NCBI GenBank assembly: GCA_046351595.1
Contig: JAXLYE010000009.1
Coordinates: 62,001-126,000 of the forward strand
Direction: 5' to 3'
DNA: 64,000 bases
From: JAXLYE01 sp046351595
GTDB lineage: Bacteria > Myxococcota_A > Polyangia > Palsa-1104 > JAEUJZ01
Shown: piece by piece, positions 8,780 through 16,685 of the stretch
How the letters are laid out: the number at the start of each line of letters is the position of its first letter
Numbering within the stretch: position 1 is the stretch's first letter
Notes under the pieces: generated by a model
Told to the model about the DNA's origin: nothing
What the model saw: only the letters and a program-made list of their open reading frames with translations
The model's database searches: none
Translations under genes and position numbers: made by a program

Positions 8780-9760
8780 ATGAGAGCGCTGCTGTGCAAG
8801 GAGTTCGGCCCGCCGTCGGGGCTGCGGGTCGAGGAGGTGCCGGATCCGGTGGCCGGTGAGGGCGAGGTCGTCCTGCGCGTGCACGCGGCCGGGGTGAACT
8901 TCCCGGACACCCTGATCATCCAGAACAAGTATCAGTTCAAGCCGCCCTTGCCCTTCGCTCCGGGCGGCGAGGCGGCGGGCGTGGTCGAGTCGGTCGGCGC
9001 GCGCGTGCGCCACATCCGGCCGGGCCAGCGCGCGGTCGCCTTCACCGGACACGGCGCCTTCGCCGACAAGGTCGTGTGCCCCGAGAGCGCGATCGTGCCC
9101 ATCCCCGAGGATCTCGATCCGGTGGTGGCCTCGGCGTTCCTGATGACGTACGGGACGACGGTGCACGCGCTGGTCGATCGCGCGGCGCTGCGGGCCGGCG
9201 AGACGCTGCTGGTGCTCGGGGCGTCGGGCGGCGTGGGCCTGGCCGCGATCGAGATCGGCAAGGCGCTGGGCGCGCGCGTGCTGGCCGCGGCCTCGTCGCC
9301 CGAGAAGCTGTCGGTGTGCCGCGAGCACGGCGCGGACGGGCTGATTGATTATGAGCGCGACAAGCTCAAGGACCGGATCAAGGAGCTCACCGGCGGCCGC
9401 GGCGTCGACGTGGTCTACGATCCGGTGGGCGGGCGCTTCACCGAAGAGGCGCTGCGCTGCACCGCGTGGCGCGGCCGCCTGCTGATCATCGGCTTCGCCA
9501 GCGGTGAGATCCCGCGCATCCCGGCGAACCTGCCGCTGCTCAAGGGCTGCTCGGTGGTGGGCGTGTTCTGGGGGGACTATGCGCGGCGCGAGCCCGAGCG
9601 GCTGCAGGCGGATCTTGCGACCCTGTTCGGCTGGCTGCGCGAAGGGATGCTCAGGCCGCGCATCACCGGGACGTACCCGCTGGAGCGCGGCGGTGAGGCC
9701 ATCGCCGCGCTGATGGAGCGCCGCGTCTCCGGCAAGCTCGTGATCGTGCCCACGCTTTGA
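8780..9760 (+). CDS. Zinc-independent NADPH:quinone oxidoreductase family (MDR)
   Basis: 326 residues from ATG 8780, with AAGGAG eight bases upstream. It is an MDR-superfamily protein: a GroES-like N-terminal domain (VHAAGVNFPDTLIIQNKY, FAPGGEAAGVVESVG) and a Rossmann domain with LVLGASGGVGLAAIEIGKAL (about 145-164), followed by GRGVDVVYDPVGG. The absence of the zinc-binding Cys/His set assigns it to the quinone oxidoreductase branch. It is expected to reduce quinones, enals or enoyl-CoA-like substrates with NADPH in the cytoplasm. Monocistronic. A perfect hairpin lies just downstream. Confidence 0.9.
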   Translation: MRALLCKEFGPPSGLRVEEVPDPVAGEGEVVLRVHAAGVNFPDTLIIQNKYQFKPPLPFAPGGEAAGVVESVGARVRHIRPGQRAVAFTGHGAFADKVVCPESAIVPIPEDLDPVVASAFLMTYGTTVHALVDRAALRAGETLLVLGASGGVGLAAIEIGKALGARVLAAASSPEKLSVCREHGADGLIDYERDKLKDRIKELTGGRGVDVVYDPVGGRFTEEALRCTAWRGRLLIIGFASGEIPRIPANLPLLKGCSVVGVFWGDYARREPERLQADLATLFGWLREGMLRPRITGTYPLERGGEAIAALMERRVSGKLVIVPTL

Positions 9761-9784
9761 GGGTTCATAGCGCGGGACGTACGT

Positions 9785-9815
9785 CTCTGGGAGCCGCGGC
9801 GCCCCGCTCCCAGAG
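9785..9815. terminator. Probable bidirectional terminator hairpin
   Basis: CTCTGGGAGC (9785-9794) and GCTCCCAGAG (9806-9815) form a perfect ten-base-pair stem with an 11-base loop, between the convergent ends of the quinone oxidoreductase gene and the lipoprotein gene. There is no U-tract, so it may act as an mRNA-end stabiliser rather than a true intrinsic terminator. Confidence 0.55.
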
Positions 9816-9823
9816 CGGGCCAG

Positions 9824-10816
9824 CTAGGGGTTCGGGCCGGGGAACGCGACGTCGAGCAGCTCGTAGGAGTAGACGCCGGCCGCGCCCGTGTGCTTGACGA
9901 TGACGAAGCGCGTCTGCTTGAGCGTCTTGCCCGAGAGGTAGAACGACGTCCACGGGATGTTGATGCTGCCGGTGCCGCTGATGGTGCCCGAGCCGCCGGG
10001 GACCGGCGTGATGGTCTTGTACATGGCGTCGATCTCGGCGAACGAGTAGGTGCCGCAGCACTTGCTGGTTTCGTCGAAGATCTTGTACTCCTCGCCGGTC
10101 ACCGGGCCGTTGCCGGGGGGCTGCAGGACGACGTTGCCCGAGGAGCTGGGCTGCACGACGTTGTTGGCGTCCACGACCAGGGTCAGGCTGTCAAACCCCA
10201 TGGAGTAGTTGGGCGCCGGGACCGAGCTGCCGGTGGCGGTCGCCGTGACCTTGGCGTAGATCGCGGGCGGCGCGACGCTGCCGCAGGCCAGCGCGTCGTC
10301 CGAGTACAGCATGTTGATCTGGAAGTTGTTGGTGTAGACGTTGCCCGCGAGCCCGGCGGTGCGCGCGTTGGTGTAGAACGCCAGGCTGGTGCCGTTGTTC
10401 ACGGCGCTGGGCTGCGAGGCGAAGCTGTTGCCGAGGACGATCGGCGGCGCCACGGCGAAGTCCGTGAGCGTCGGGCTGGTGCCCTGCTGCACCGAGATCG
10501 CGGTCAGGGTCAGCGGACAGTTCGAGAAGGTGTCGTTCAGCGCGACGGCCAGGCTGTTGTCCGTCGGATCGTTCAGCTTGAGATCCCAGGTCGCGCCCCC
10601 GTTCACCTTGCAGCCGGCGCCGTAGGTCCCCTTCAGCACCTTGGGGGCCAGCGCGACGCCGCCGGCGCCGGTCAGGGGCCGCACCACGCGGTCGAATCCG
10701 TCGGCCTGCGAGCTGACGGTGCCGCCGCCGCAGCCGGCGAGGGTGCCGCCCAGGGCGAGGGCGAGGGCCAGAGAGCGACCGAGGGGACGAGCGTAGTGGG
10801 AGAGGGTCTTGTCCAT
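9824..10816 (-). CDS. Lipoprotein of unknown function
   Basis: 330 residues from ATG 10816 (a GGAG lies about nine bases upstream; a GTG three codons earlier overlaps the spacer). The signal sequence ends in a clear lipobox (GGTLAGCGG). The mature part is Ser/Thr/Asn/Gly-rich and beta-like, with several cysteines (GCKVNG, NCPL, ACGS, KCCG) that may form disulfides. I do not recognise the family. The style resembles large secreted beta-sandwich lipoproteins of myxobacteria. It appears to be transcribed alone, ending at the hairpin at 9785-9815. Confidence 0.7.
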   Translation of the reverse strand: MDKTLSHYARPLGRSLALALALGGTLAGCGGGTVSSQADGFDRVVRPLTGAGGVALAPKVLKGTYGAGCKVNGGATWDLKLNDPTDNSLAVALNDTFSNCPLTLTAISVQQGTSPTLTDFAVAPPIVLGNSFASQPSAVNNGTSLAFYTNARTAGLAGNVYTNNFQINMLYSDDALACGSVAPPAIYAKVTATATGSSVPAPNYSMGFDSLTLVVDANNVVQPSSSGNVVLQPPGNGPVTGEEYKIFDETSKCCGTYSFAEIDAMYKTITPVPGGSGTISGTGSINIPWTSFYLSGKTLKQTRFVIVKHTGAAGVYSYELLDVAFPGPNP

Positions 10817-11437
10817 GATAAGCACTCCGTCTTGGGGGTTACTCCGGTCGCGGCTCGATCCTGCGCAGCGTGCGCGCTCTGCTCTCCTTCGCTCGGGAAC
10901 TAGAGAGGTTGGGCACCGGCCTGGTGCTCTGTCTCCTGGTTCCCGCTGCGCGGGATCGAGAAGCAGGCTTCTCCTGCTGGCTGCGACCGGTCTGTTCGAA
11001 GTGTTCTTGTGCAGCCTGCGTGCCAGCCGCAGAGCTGGGAGAGGACAGGCCCGCAGGCGCCTCCCGTTCGCAGGGCGGATCGGACGCGACTCCGGAGTCT
11101 GCGTCGGCGGAATTTCCTTTTACAATCGGTACATTCCGCTGCGTTCGGGAGGGCCCGGCAAGCGCTCTCTGTTCGTTCAGGAACCAGGGAACCGGGAGTC
11201 CGGAGGGTAGACGCCGCTCACAGAACGGCGTCCCCGCGGCTCCTGATGCAGCGGGCGTGTCGTGTCGATCTCGAAGCGCGGCGTTGCAGCTCGGGAACCT
11301 GCTCGCTTGCGGGCATGCCGCGAGCGGGCTCCGTGAGCGGTGAGGACCGAGCGATTGCGATCACTCCCTCCTACACGCGCGCCGCCGCGGGGCCCAGGTG
11401 CGCGGGATCGGGCTCGCCGGGCGGCCTACGATCTACT
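10817..11437. other. Long intergenic stretch, no supported gene
   Basis: 621 bases between two minus-strand genes. Frames across it are Cys/Arg/Ser-rich and have no recognisable domain. There is a locally AT-rich patch at about 11110-11135 (GGAATTTCCTTTTACAATCGG) inside otherwise GC-rich DNA, which might be a promoter or the remnant of a gene. No RNA gene is visible. Confidence 0.4.
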
Positions 11438-11905
11438 CTACAGATCCAGGCGGTAGCCGCGGGTGCAGCGGGCGCCGCGGATCTGTGAGTCGTCCTGCAC
11501 GAAGCCGCGGCGCTCGTAGAACGCGATGGCGTCCTTCATGCCATCGATCGTGTCGAGGACGACGTGGCGGGCGCTGTGGGCGCGGCAGAAGGCCAGGCAC
11601 GCATCGAACAGGCGGGCGCCGAGCCCGAGCCCGCGCGCCGCCGGCACGAGGTACATCTTGCGCAGCTCGAAGACCTGGGGCGCGACCGGCGAGACACCGG
11701 CGGTGCCGAAGACGGCGCCGGACTCGTCGACGGCGACGAAGAAGGCGCCGCCGCGCTCGGTGTAGGAGCCCGGCAGCGCGCGCACCTCGTCGTCGGTGGA
11801 GCTGCCGACGCCGAAGGTCAGCCCGAACTCGGCGAGGGTGGCGCTGACGAGCCGCACCACCGCGTCGACGTCGGGAGCCGTGATCGGGCGGACGGTAAAG
11901 GGCAT
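11438..11905 (-). CDS. GNAT-family N-acetyltransferase
   Basis: 155 residues from ATG 11905. The acetyl-CoA pyrophosphate loop is plain: ELRKMYLVPAARGLGLGARL (about 80-99, the R/Q-x-x-G-x-G/A motif A), preceded by GTAGVSPV. It is followed by VVLDTIDGMKDAIAFYERRG (motif B with the Tyr typical of GNATs). The substrate cannot be inferred. It starts 195 bases from the divergent YHYH lipoprotein gene. Confidence 0.88.
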   Translation of the reverse strand: MPFTVRPITAPDVDAVVRLVSATLAEFGLTFGVGSSTDDEVRALPGSYTERGGAFFVAVDESGAVFGTAGVSPVAPQVFELRKMYLVPAARGLGLGARLFDACLAFCRAHSARHVVLDTIDGMKDAIAFYERRGFVQDDSQIRGARCTRGYRLDL

Positions 11906-12100
11906 GTGCGGAGTGTGCTTCTACTCACCGCCGTGATCAACCGGCGCGCCGACCGGGAGCCCGATTGTGAGGAGCATGACGAAGGCCGGCAGACCGGCTC
12001 CCTCCTTTTCTTTCCCTTGCCCGTTTGCGCGCGCGGCGGGTCCAACGGGCAACACACCGCGGATCGAGCAGATCGCAGCGAATTGCAAGGAGTGCGCACA

Positions 12101-13090
12101 ATGAGAGCTGTTCTGGGAACGCAGATCGGTCGGCAGAAGGGCACGGAGAACCTGGGCGTCGTCGGGAACCGGGGCCGCGCGAGAGAGCGCGGGCTGCTGC
12201 TGGGGCTTGGGCTCCTCGCGGGCGTTGTGAGCCTCGGGGGCGCGGGCTGCGGCGGCACCATGAACCCGGGCCAGCAGATGATGACCCCGGACGGCGGCAC
12301 GGGGACCGACCCCGGCTCCGGCTCGACCTGCACGCTGGCCGCGAACACGACCGAGACCGCGACGGTCAGCCCCAAGGGCTGCCACGTCCTTACGCGCGAC
12401 ACCTCGGCCTGTGACGCGGCGCGCAAGGCAGCGGGGCTGTCCGGGTACTGGCTGAAGTTTTCGTGCCGCGTGACGCTGAGCAAGCCCTCTGCGACCGCGG
12501 TGCGGGCGGCCGCCGACGGCCAGCCCGACTACAAGAGCTTCTACTTCGCGACGACGAGCGCCTGCTACGAGAGCTACACGGGCGGCGTGCACAACCCGAA
12601 CTCGATCACGGCGCAGCAGTACATGATCGACTTCCCGCTGTCGCCGAACACGACGGCCACGCCGATGCGCGGCGCGATCGTCGGACTGGCGCTGAACGGC
12701 GTGCCGATCTTCGGCAACTTCGCGGCGCCCGGCGATGACATCTATCAGGAGGCGATGACCTTCGATCGCTGCGGTGCGCACCCGCAGATGACGGGTCAGT
12801 ATCACTACCACTCCGAGCCCTACGCGCTGTCGTACGACGACTCCAACTTCATCGGCGTGATGCGGGACGGGTATCCGATCTATGGCCGGCGCGATCCGGA
12901 CGGCAGCCGGCCGACGCTGGACACGTACGGCGGCCACACCGGGACCACCGTCGACAGCCCGGCCACCGCGCTCTACCACTACCACGTCAACGAGCAGACC
13001 AGCACCAACGCGACCACCGCGGGGCAGAAGCAGTGGTTCCTCACGACCGGGACCTTCCGCGGCACGCCGCCGACGTGCACCGGCTGTTGA
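12101..13090 (+). CDS. YHYH-domain lipoprotein
   Basis: 329 residues from ATG 12101, with AAGGAG about nine bases upstream. A long basic N-region precedes the hydrophobic signal and a lipobox (LGGAGC), then a Gly/Thr-rich linker. The rest is a YHYH domain: FSCRVTLSKPS, GVPIFGN, HPQMTGQYHYHSEP, IGVMRDGYPIYGRRD and ALYHYHVNE. The His-rich YHYH signatures suggest metal binding, but the function of the family is not established. The product should sit on the cell envelope, probably facing outward. Confidence 0.82.
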   Translation: MRAVLGTQIGRQKGTENLGVVGNRGRARERGLLLGLGLLAGVVSLGGAGCGGTMNPGQQMMTPDGGTGTDPGSGSTCTLAANTTETATVSPKGCHVLTRDTSACDAARKAAGLSGYWLKFSCRVTLSKPSATAVRAAADGQPDYKSFYFATTSACYESYTGGVHNPNSITAQQYMIDFPLSPNTTATPMRGAIVGLALNGVPIFGNFAAPGDDIYQEAMTFDRCGAHPQMTGQYHYHSEPYALSYDDSNFIGVMRDGYPIYGRRDPDGSRPTLDTYGGHTGTTVDSPATALYHYHVNEQTSTNATTAGQKQWFLTTGTFRGTPPTCTGC

Positions 13091-13550
13091 GTAGCTCCAT
13101 TGCCCGGCGCGCAGGGTGAGCTCTGCGTGCCGCGTTAACGGAGTCCTGCCCCGTCTTCCCAAGAACCCCTGCTCCCTAAGGGCTCCTCCTATACACACGC
13201 TCCCGTGCTCGTCAGCCTGTCGCGGGCAGAGCGGGTACGGCGCGACCGGGGAGTCCGGCCGTGATTCCGTGCCGAGTAATGCGGGCCACGCGCAGTGTAC
13301 CGAATTGCTCATGTGTACCGAATTGCTCGCGCCGTATGTACGATTTCACGCGCCTGCCGGTGTCCTCGCTTGTCCAGCCTCACGCCGCGTTCTCTCGACG
13401 AGACAGAGCCTGCTTATGCTAGATTGATGGCTGTCGGTTGCCTTGCCAGGTCGGCAACTGCGATCGGGGCCGCAGCGGACTCCATGCCAGAGTCCGGAGC
13501 AACCCTACGCGTCTCTTCTTGCGCATGAATCACGTGTGCTGGCAGGAGTG
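13091..13550. other. Intergenic region upstream of the FHA-AAA+ regulator
   Basis: 460 bases with no supported gene. The notable element is a near-tandem direct repeat at 13295-13328 (separate entry). I see no -24/-12 promoter and no clear hairpin terminator after the YHYH gene. Confidence 0.5.
13295..13328. promoter_or_regulatory. Two 16-bp direct repeats, 18-bp period: possible operator
   Basis: GTGTACCGAATTGCTC occurs at 13295-13310 and again at 13313-13328, separated by AT. The copies are perfect, and the AT-richer sequence stands out from its surroundings. Placement about 220-255 bases upstream of a regulator gene fits a pair of binding sites offset by nearly two helical turns. Confidence 0.5.
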
Positions 13551-15239
13551 ATGAGCGCGGAGGAAAAGAAGCAATCTCCCTCGGCGATCACGCTGACCGA
13601 GGAGCTCGATGAGCCGACACCACCGCCGCAGCGGGACGTGCTGGCGCTGGTCATCGTGTGGTCGCTGCGCGAGCCGCACCGCGTCGGCGAGGTTGCGCTG
13701 CTGCCCGCGGATCAGCCGCAGTGGATCCTCGGTCGCGCGCCTCTGTGCACGGACTCGGACTCCTTGCAGGGAGAGCCGCTGGGGCGTCCGGTGGCGTTCT
13801 TCCGCCAGCGCCCGCCGGGCACGCTCGATCGCAGCGAGCCGTCCGAGCGCAGCGCCGAGCTGCAGGGCGAGCTGATCTCGCGGCGGCAGCTCGAGATCCA
13901 CCCGCGGCACGACGGGCTGGTGGTGATGAACATCGGCCGCTGCCCGCTCCTGGTGAACCAGGTGCCGACCCAGGACGCGCTGGTGCAGCCGGGGGACACG
14001 ATCTATCTGCGCAACCAGCTGGTCCTGTACTGCACGCGGCGTCCGCTGCAGCTGCCGCCGCTGCACACCTACCCGCGCGAGCGGGCGTCGGCCTTCGGCA
14101 AGCCGGACGCCGATGGCATCGTCGGTGAGAGCCCGCTTGTGTGGCAGCTGCGCGAGCGTCTTGCGACCTGCGCGCGCACCCACTTCCACGTGCTGATCAC
14201 GGGCGAGAGCGGGAGCGGCAAGGAGCTGGCGGCGCAGGCCATCCACCGCATGTCGGTGCGCGCGGAGCGCCGCATGATCGCGGACAACGTGGCCGCGATC
14301 CCGCCGAGTCTCGCGCCAGCGGTGCTGTTCGGCAACCGCAGGAACTTTCCCAACCCGGGCATGGAGGAGCGGATCGGACTGATCGGCGCGGCGCACCTGT
14401 CGACGCTGTTCCTCGACGAGATCGGCGACATGCCGGAGGAGGTGCAGCCGATGTTCCTGCGCGTGACGGAGCAGGGCGGGCACTTCACGCGGCTGGGGGA
14501 GGAGAACCGGCCGCAGCGCTCGGACTTCCGGCTGATCGGGGCGACGAATCGGCCGCAGCAGATGCGGCACGAGCTGCGGCGGCGCTTCACCCGCGAGGTG
14601 CAGGTGCCGCCGCTGAACGGCCGGCGCGAGGACATTCCGTTCCTCATCAGCCACATCCTGAAGATGCAGGCGCAGCGCGACGACACGGACATCTCGCGCT
14701 TCCTGAAGGAGGGACAGCCGCAGCTCCACCCGACCCTGGTGGAGCAGATGGTGCGGCACTCCTATGCGACGAATGTGTCGGAGGTCGCATTCCTCCTGGG
14801 TCTGGCGATGGCAGAGAGCCCGGGCGGCGTGCTCTGTCCGCCGGAGGCGGGGTTCTCGCGGCGGAGCTCGGAGCCGAGCGGACCGGAGGCGACGCCGACG
14901 CCGCGCCGGCAGTCCGGCTCCCGCTCGCTGCCGCGGCCGCTGCCCTCGCGCGAGCGCGCGGAGCAGGTGCTGGTCGAGCAGGGCGGGGACGTGACCAAGG
15001 CCGCGACGGCGCTGAACATCAGCCGCGATCAGCTGAACCGGCTTGTGGCGCGGGCGTTTCCCATTGAAAAAACCGCCTCTTGCGGGGCCTGGGGAACGGG
15101 CGGGGACGGAGGGCGCGCGCACCGCGCTGCGTACCCAGCCCGAGCCTGCTTCTACGGTTCCGCCGATGAGCCCAGGCCCGTATTTGGCGTTGCCACGCGT
15201 ATGTGGTTGGGTGTAAGCCTGCCGGCATGGCGAAGGTAA
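13551..15239 (+). CDS. FHA-AAA+-HTH transcriptional regulator (NtrC-like, GAFTGA absent)
   Basis: 562 residues from ATG 13551 behind AGGAG. Domain order: an FHA phosphothreonine-binding domain (about 55-160; GRAPLC, SRRQLEIHPRH, NIGRCPLLVNQ), an AAA+ sigma-54-interaction-type ATPase (Walker A GESGSGKE 218-225, Walker B TLFLDE near 285-290, arginine region ELRRRF), and a C-terminal Fis-type helix-turn-helix (about 495-530; GGDVTKAATALNISRDQLNR). Where sigma-54 activators have GAFTGA, this protein reads RRNFPNPG (263-270), so it may not contact sigma-54. The last 50 residues after an A6 run near 15065 look atypical and overlap the next gene by 13 bases; a length error or a natural tail is possible. 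Confidence 0.85.
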   Translation: MSAEEKKQSPSAITLTEELDEPTPPPQRDVLALVIVWSLREPHRVGEVALLPADQPQWILGRAPLCTDSDSLQGEPLGRPVAFFRQRPPGTLDRSEPSERSAELQGELISRRQLEIHPRHDGLVVMNIGRCPLLVNQVPTQDALVQPGDTIYLRNQLVLYCTRRPLQLPPLHTYPRERASAFGKPDADGIVGESPLVWQLRERLATCARTHFHVLITGESGSGKELAAQAIHRMSVRAERRMIADNVAAIPPSLAPAVLFGNRRNFPNPGMEERIGLIGAAHLSTLFLDEIGDMPEEVQPMFLRVTEQGGHFTRLGEENRPQRSDFRLIGATNRPQQMRHELRRRFTREVQVPPLNGRREDIPFLISHILKMQAQRDDTDISRFLKEGQPQLHPTLVEQMVRHSYATNVSEVAFLLGLAMAESPGGVLCPPEAGFSRRSSEPSGPEATPTPRRQSGSRSLPRPLPSRERAEQVLVEQGGDVTKAATALNISRDQLNRLVARAFPIEKTASCGAWGTGGDGGRAHRAAYPARACFYGSADEPRPVFGVATRMWLGVSLPAWRR

Positions 15240-15637
15240 CCGGCATCGGTGGAGTCTTTTTCAAGTCCAGGTCGGATCACAAGGCGCTCGCGGCCTGGTA
15301 CGAAAAAAACCTGGGGCTCTCGCTCGAGCCCTGGGGGGGCGCGATCCTGAGGTGGCCGGACGACAAGGCCGAGGATCGCGGGCTGACCGTCTGGCACGTC
15401 GCGGACAAGGACTCGCAGTGGTTCAGCCCGAGCGGATCGAGCTTCATGATCAACTACCGCGTCGACAACCTCGACGAGATGCTGGCGCAGCTGCGCGCAA
15501 ACGGCGTGACGATCGTGAAGGGGCCCGAAGAGGACGACAACGGCCGGTTCGCGTGGATCCTGGATCCCGACGAGAACAAGGTCGAGCTGTGGCAGCCCAT
15601 GAGCCGGGACGACAAGAACAAGGACGTTTCCGCCTGA
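15227..15637 (+). CDS. VOC (glyoxalase/bleomycin resistance) family protein
   Basis: 136 residues from ATG 15227; a GTG eight codons earlier is possible. It follows the VOC pattern: VTGIGGVFFKSRSDHKALAA at the start, WYEKNLGL, then the C-terminal paired strands GVTIVKGPEEDDNGRFAWIL with DPDENKVELWQP, including the metal-ligand Glu. VOC proteins are small metal-dependent enzymes or binding proteins; the substrate is unknown. It overlaps the tail of the upstream regulator gene, which suggests co-transcription. Confidence 0.85.
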   Translation: MAKVTGIGGVFFKSRSDHKALAAWYEKNLGLSLEPWGGAILRWPDDKAEDRGLTVWHVADKDSQWFSPSGSSFMINYRVDNLDEMLAQLRANGVTIVKGPEEDDNGRFAWILDPDENKVELWQPMSRDDKNKDVSA

Positions 15638-15695
15638 ACCGCCTGCGCCGCTCCGTCCGTCCGGCGCCGCGCTGGGCTCGGCGAGCCGACGCACC

Positions 15696-16565
15696 TCACT
15701 CTGTCCGAACGCCGAGGATCTCCATCCGTACTGCGAGGAGGTCGCCTTCCGGCAGGTGCCAGACCGACTCCCAGGTGCTCGGGAACAGGCGCCCGTCGAT
15801 CGCCTTCCAGTCGCGCATGTGCCCGGACCACGGCGTCAGGACCTGCGCCCCGTTCACGTCCCGGTAGCGGTCCGCGTACACGGCCGACAGCAGGCCCTGC
15901 GCATCAAACTCGACCCGCGCCGACAGGTGCAGCGCGCCCTGCTCGATGGACAGGCGGGCCTGTCGCTCGCTCCCCGGGATCGGCTCCCAGCGCAGGTGGG
16001 GACTGCGGACGGCCTCTGGGAATGCGATGATCTCACCCCAGTAGCGCAGCGCCGAGCCCTGATCCATCTCGGCGCCCCGGCCATCGGCGACCGTCAGGAT
16101 GCCGAGCAGGCTGACGAGCATGTTGCCCGCGCCGTCGACGAACTTGTCGCGCGCCAGCATGTGCAGGAGCGGCACCGGCTTCACCTGCGCCTCGGCGAGC
16201 CAGACGAAGGCCGGCGGATCCATCGCGTAGACCTGCTCGGACACGAACGGCATCCACGGTCTGTCGGGCGCCGCGCGCAGCGTTCCGCGCTGCGTCAGGA
16301 TCGCGAGCCGCGGACGCGGCAAGTCGAGGCTGCGGGTCGCCTCGAGGTATCTCTCTACGGGAGGCGGCAGCGGCGGCGCCTGCAGCGGCGACCCCGGCGG
16401 CGGCGCTGATCGTGCGCGCTGGAGGAGCTCGGCCTTCTCGGCCTCATAGCGGCTGCGGAACCGGCGCGAGCCGACGGAGGAAGCGGCAACGCCCGCAAGC
16501 ACCAGCGCGCCGGCGAGACCGCCAGTGACCAGGGCTGCAGCGGCAAGGGGGTGTCTTCGAGCCAT
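15696..16565 (-). CDS. DUF6544-like membrane-anchored protein
   Basis: 289 residues from ATG 16565. It has one N-terminal membrane segment (LAAAALVTGGLAGALVLAGV) followed by a soluble domain that resembles the DUF6544/DUF6920 family: PPPVERYL, TQRGTLR, WMPFVSEQVYAMDPPAFVW, GNMLVSLLGILTVADGRG, DQGSALRYWGEIIAFPEAV and WSGHMRDW. The molecular function of that family is not known. It lies 120 bases downstream of cheR in the same direction but is probably separate. Convergent with the VOC gene. Confidence 0.68.
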   Translation of the reverse strand: MARRHPLAAAALVTGGLAGALVLAGVAASSVGSRRFRSRYEAEKAELLQRARSAPPPGSPLQAPPLPPPVERYLEATRSLDLPRPRLAILTQRGTLRAAPDRPWMPFVSEQVYAMDPPAFVWLAEAQVKPVPLLHMLARDKFVDGAGNMLVSLLGILTVADGRGAEMDQGSALRYWGEIIAFPEAVRSPHLRWEPIPGSERQARLSIEQGALHLSARVEFDAQGLLSAVYADRYRDVNGAQVLTPWSGHMRDWKAIDGRLFPSTWESVWHLPEGDLLAVRMEILGVRTE

Positions 16566-16685
16566 TTCGGGAGCGCTCTCGCTCTACTCGCAACTTCTAC
16601 CCGGCTCGCGTGCTCCTGGCAACAGAGCGCGGCCGGGGACGACGGAGCGTCGCCAAAGACCAAGGAATACAGAGGCCGGCGCAGG

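Noticed and set aside
10900..10935. Possible -24/-12 promoter (TTGGGCACCGGCCTGGTGC)
   Set aside because: The GG/GC spacing and the TTGC element do not fit the sigma-54 consensus, and it points into no gene.
10870..11343. Plus-strand open frame of 157 codons in the long intergenic gap
   Set aside because: Cys/Arg/Ser-rich, no family similarity recognised, no convincing ribosome site or partner gene.
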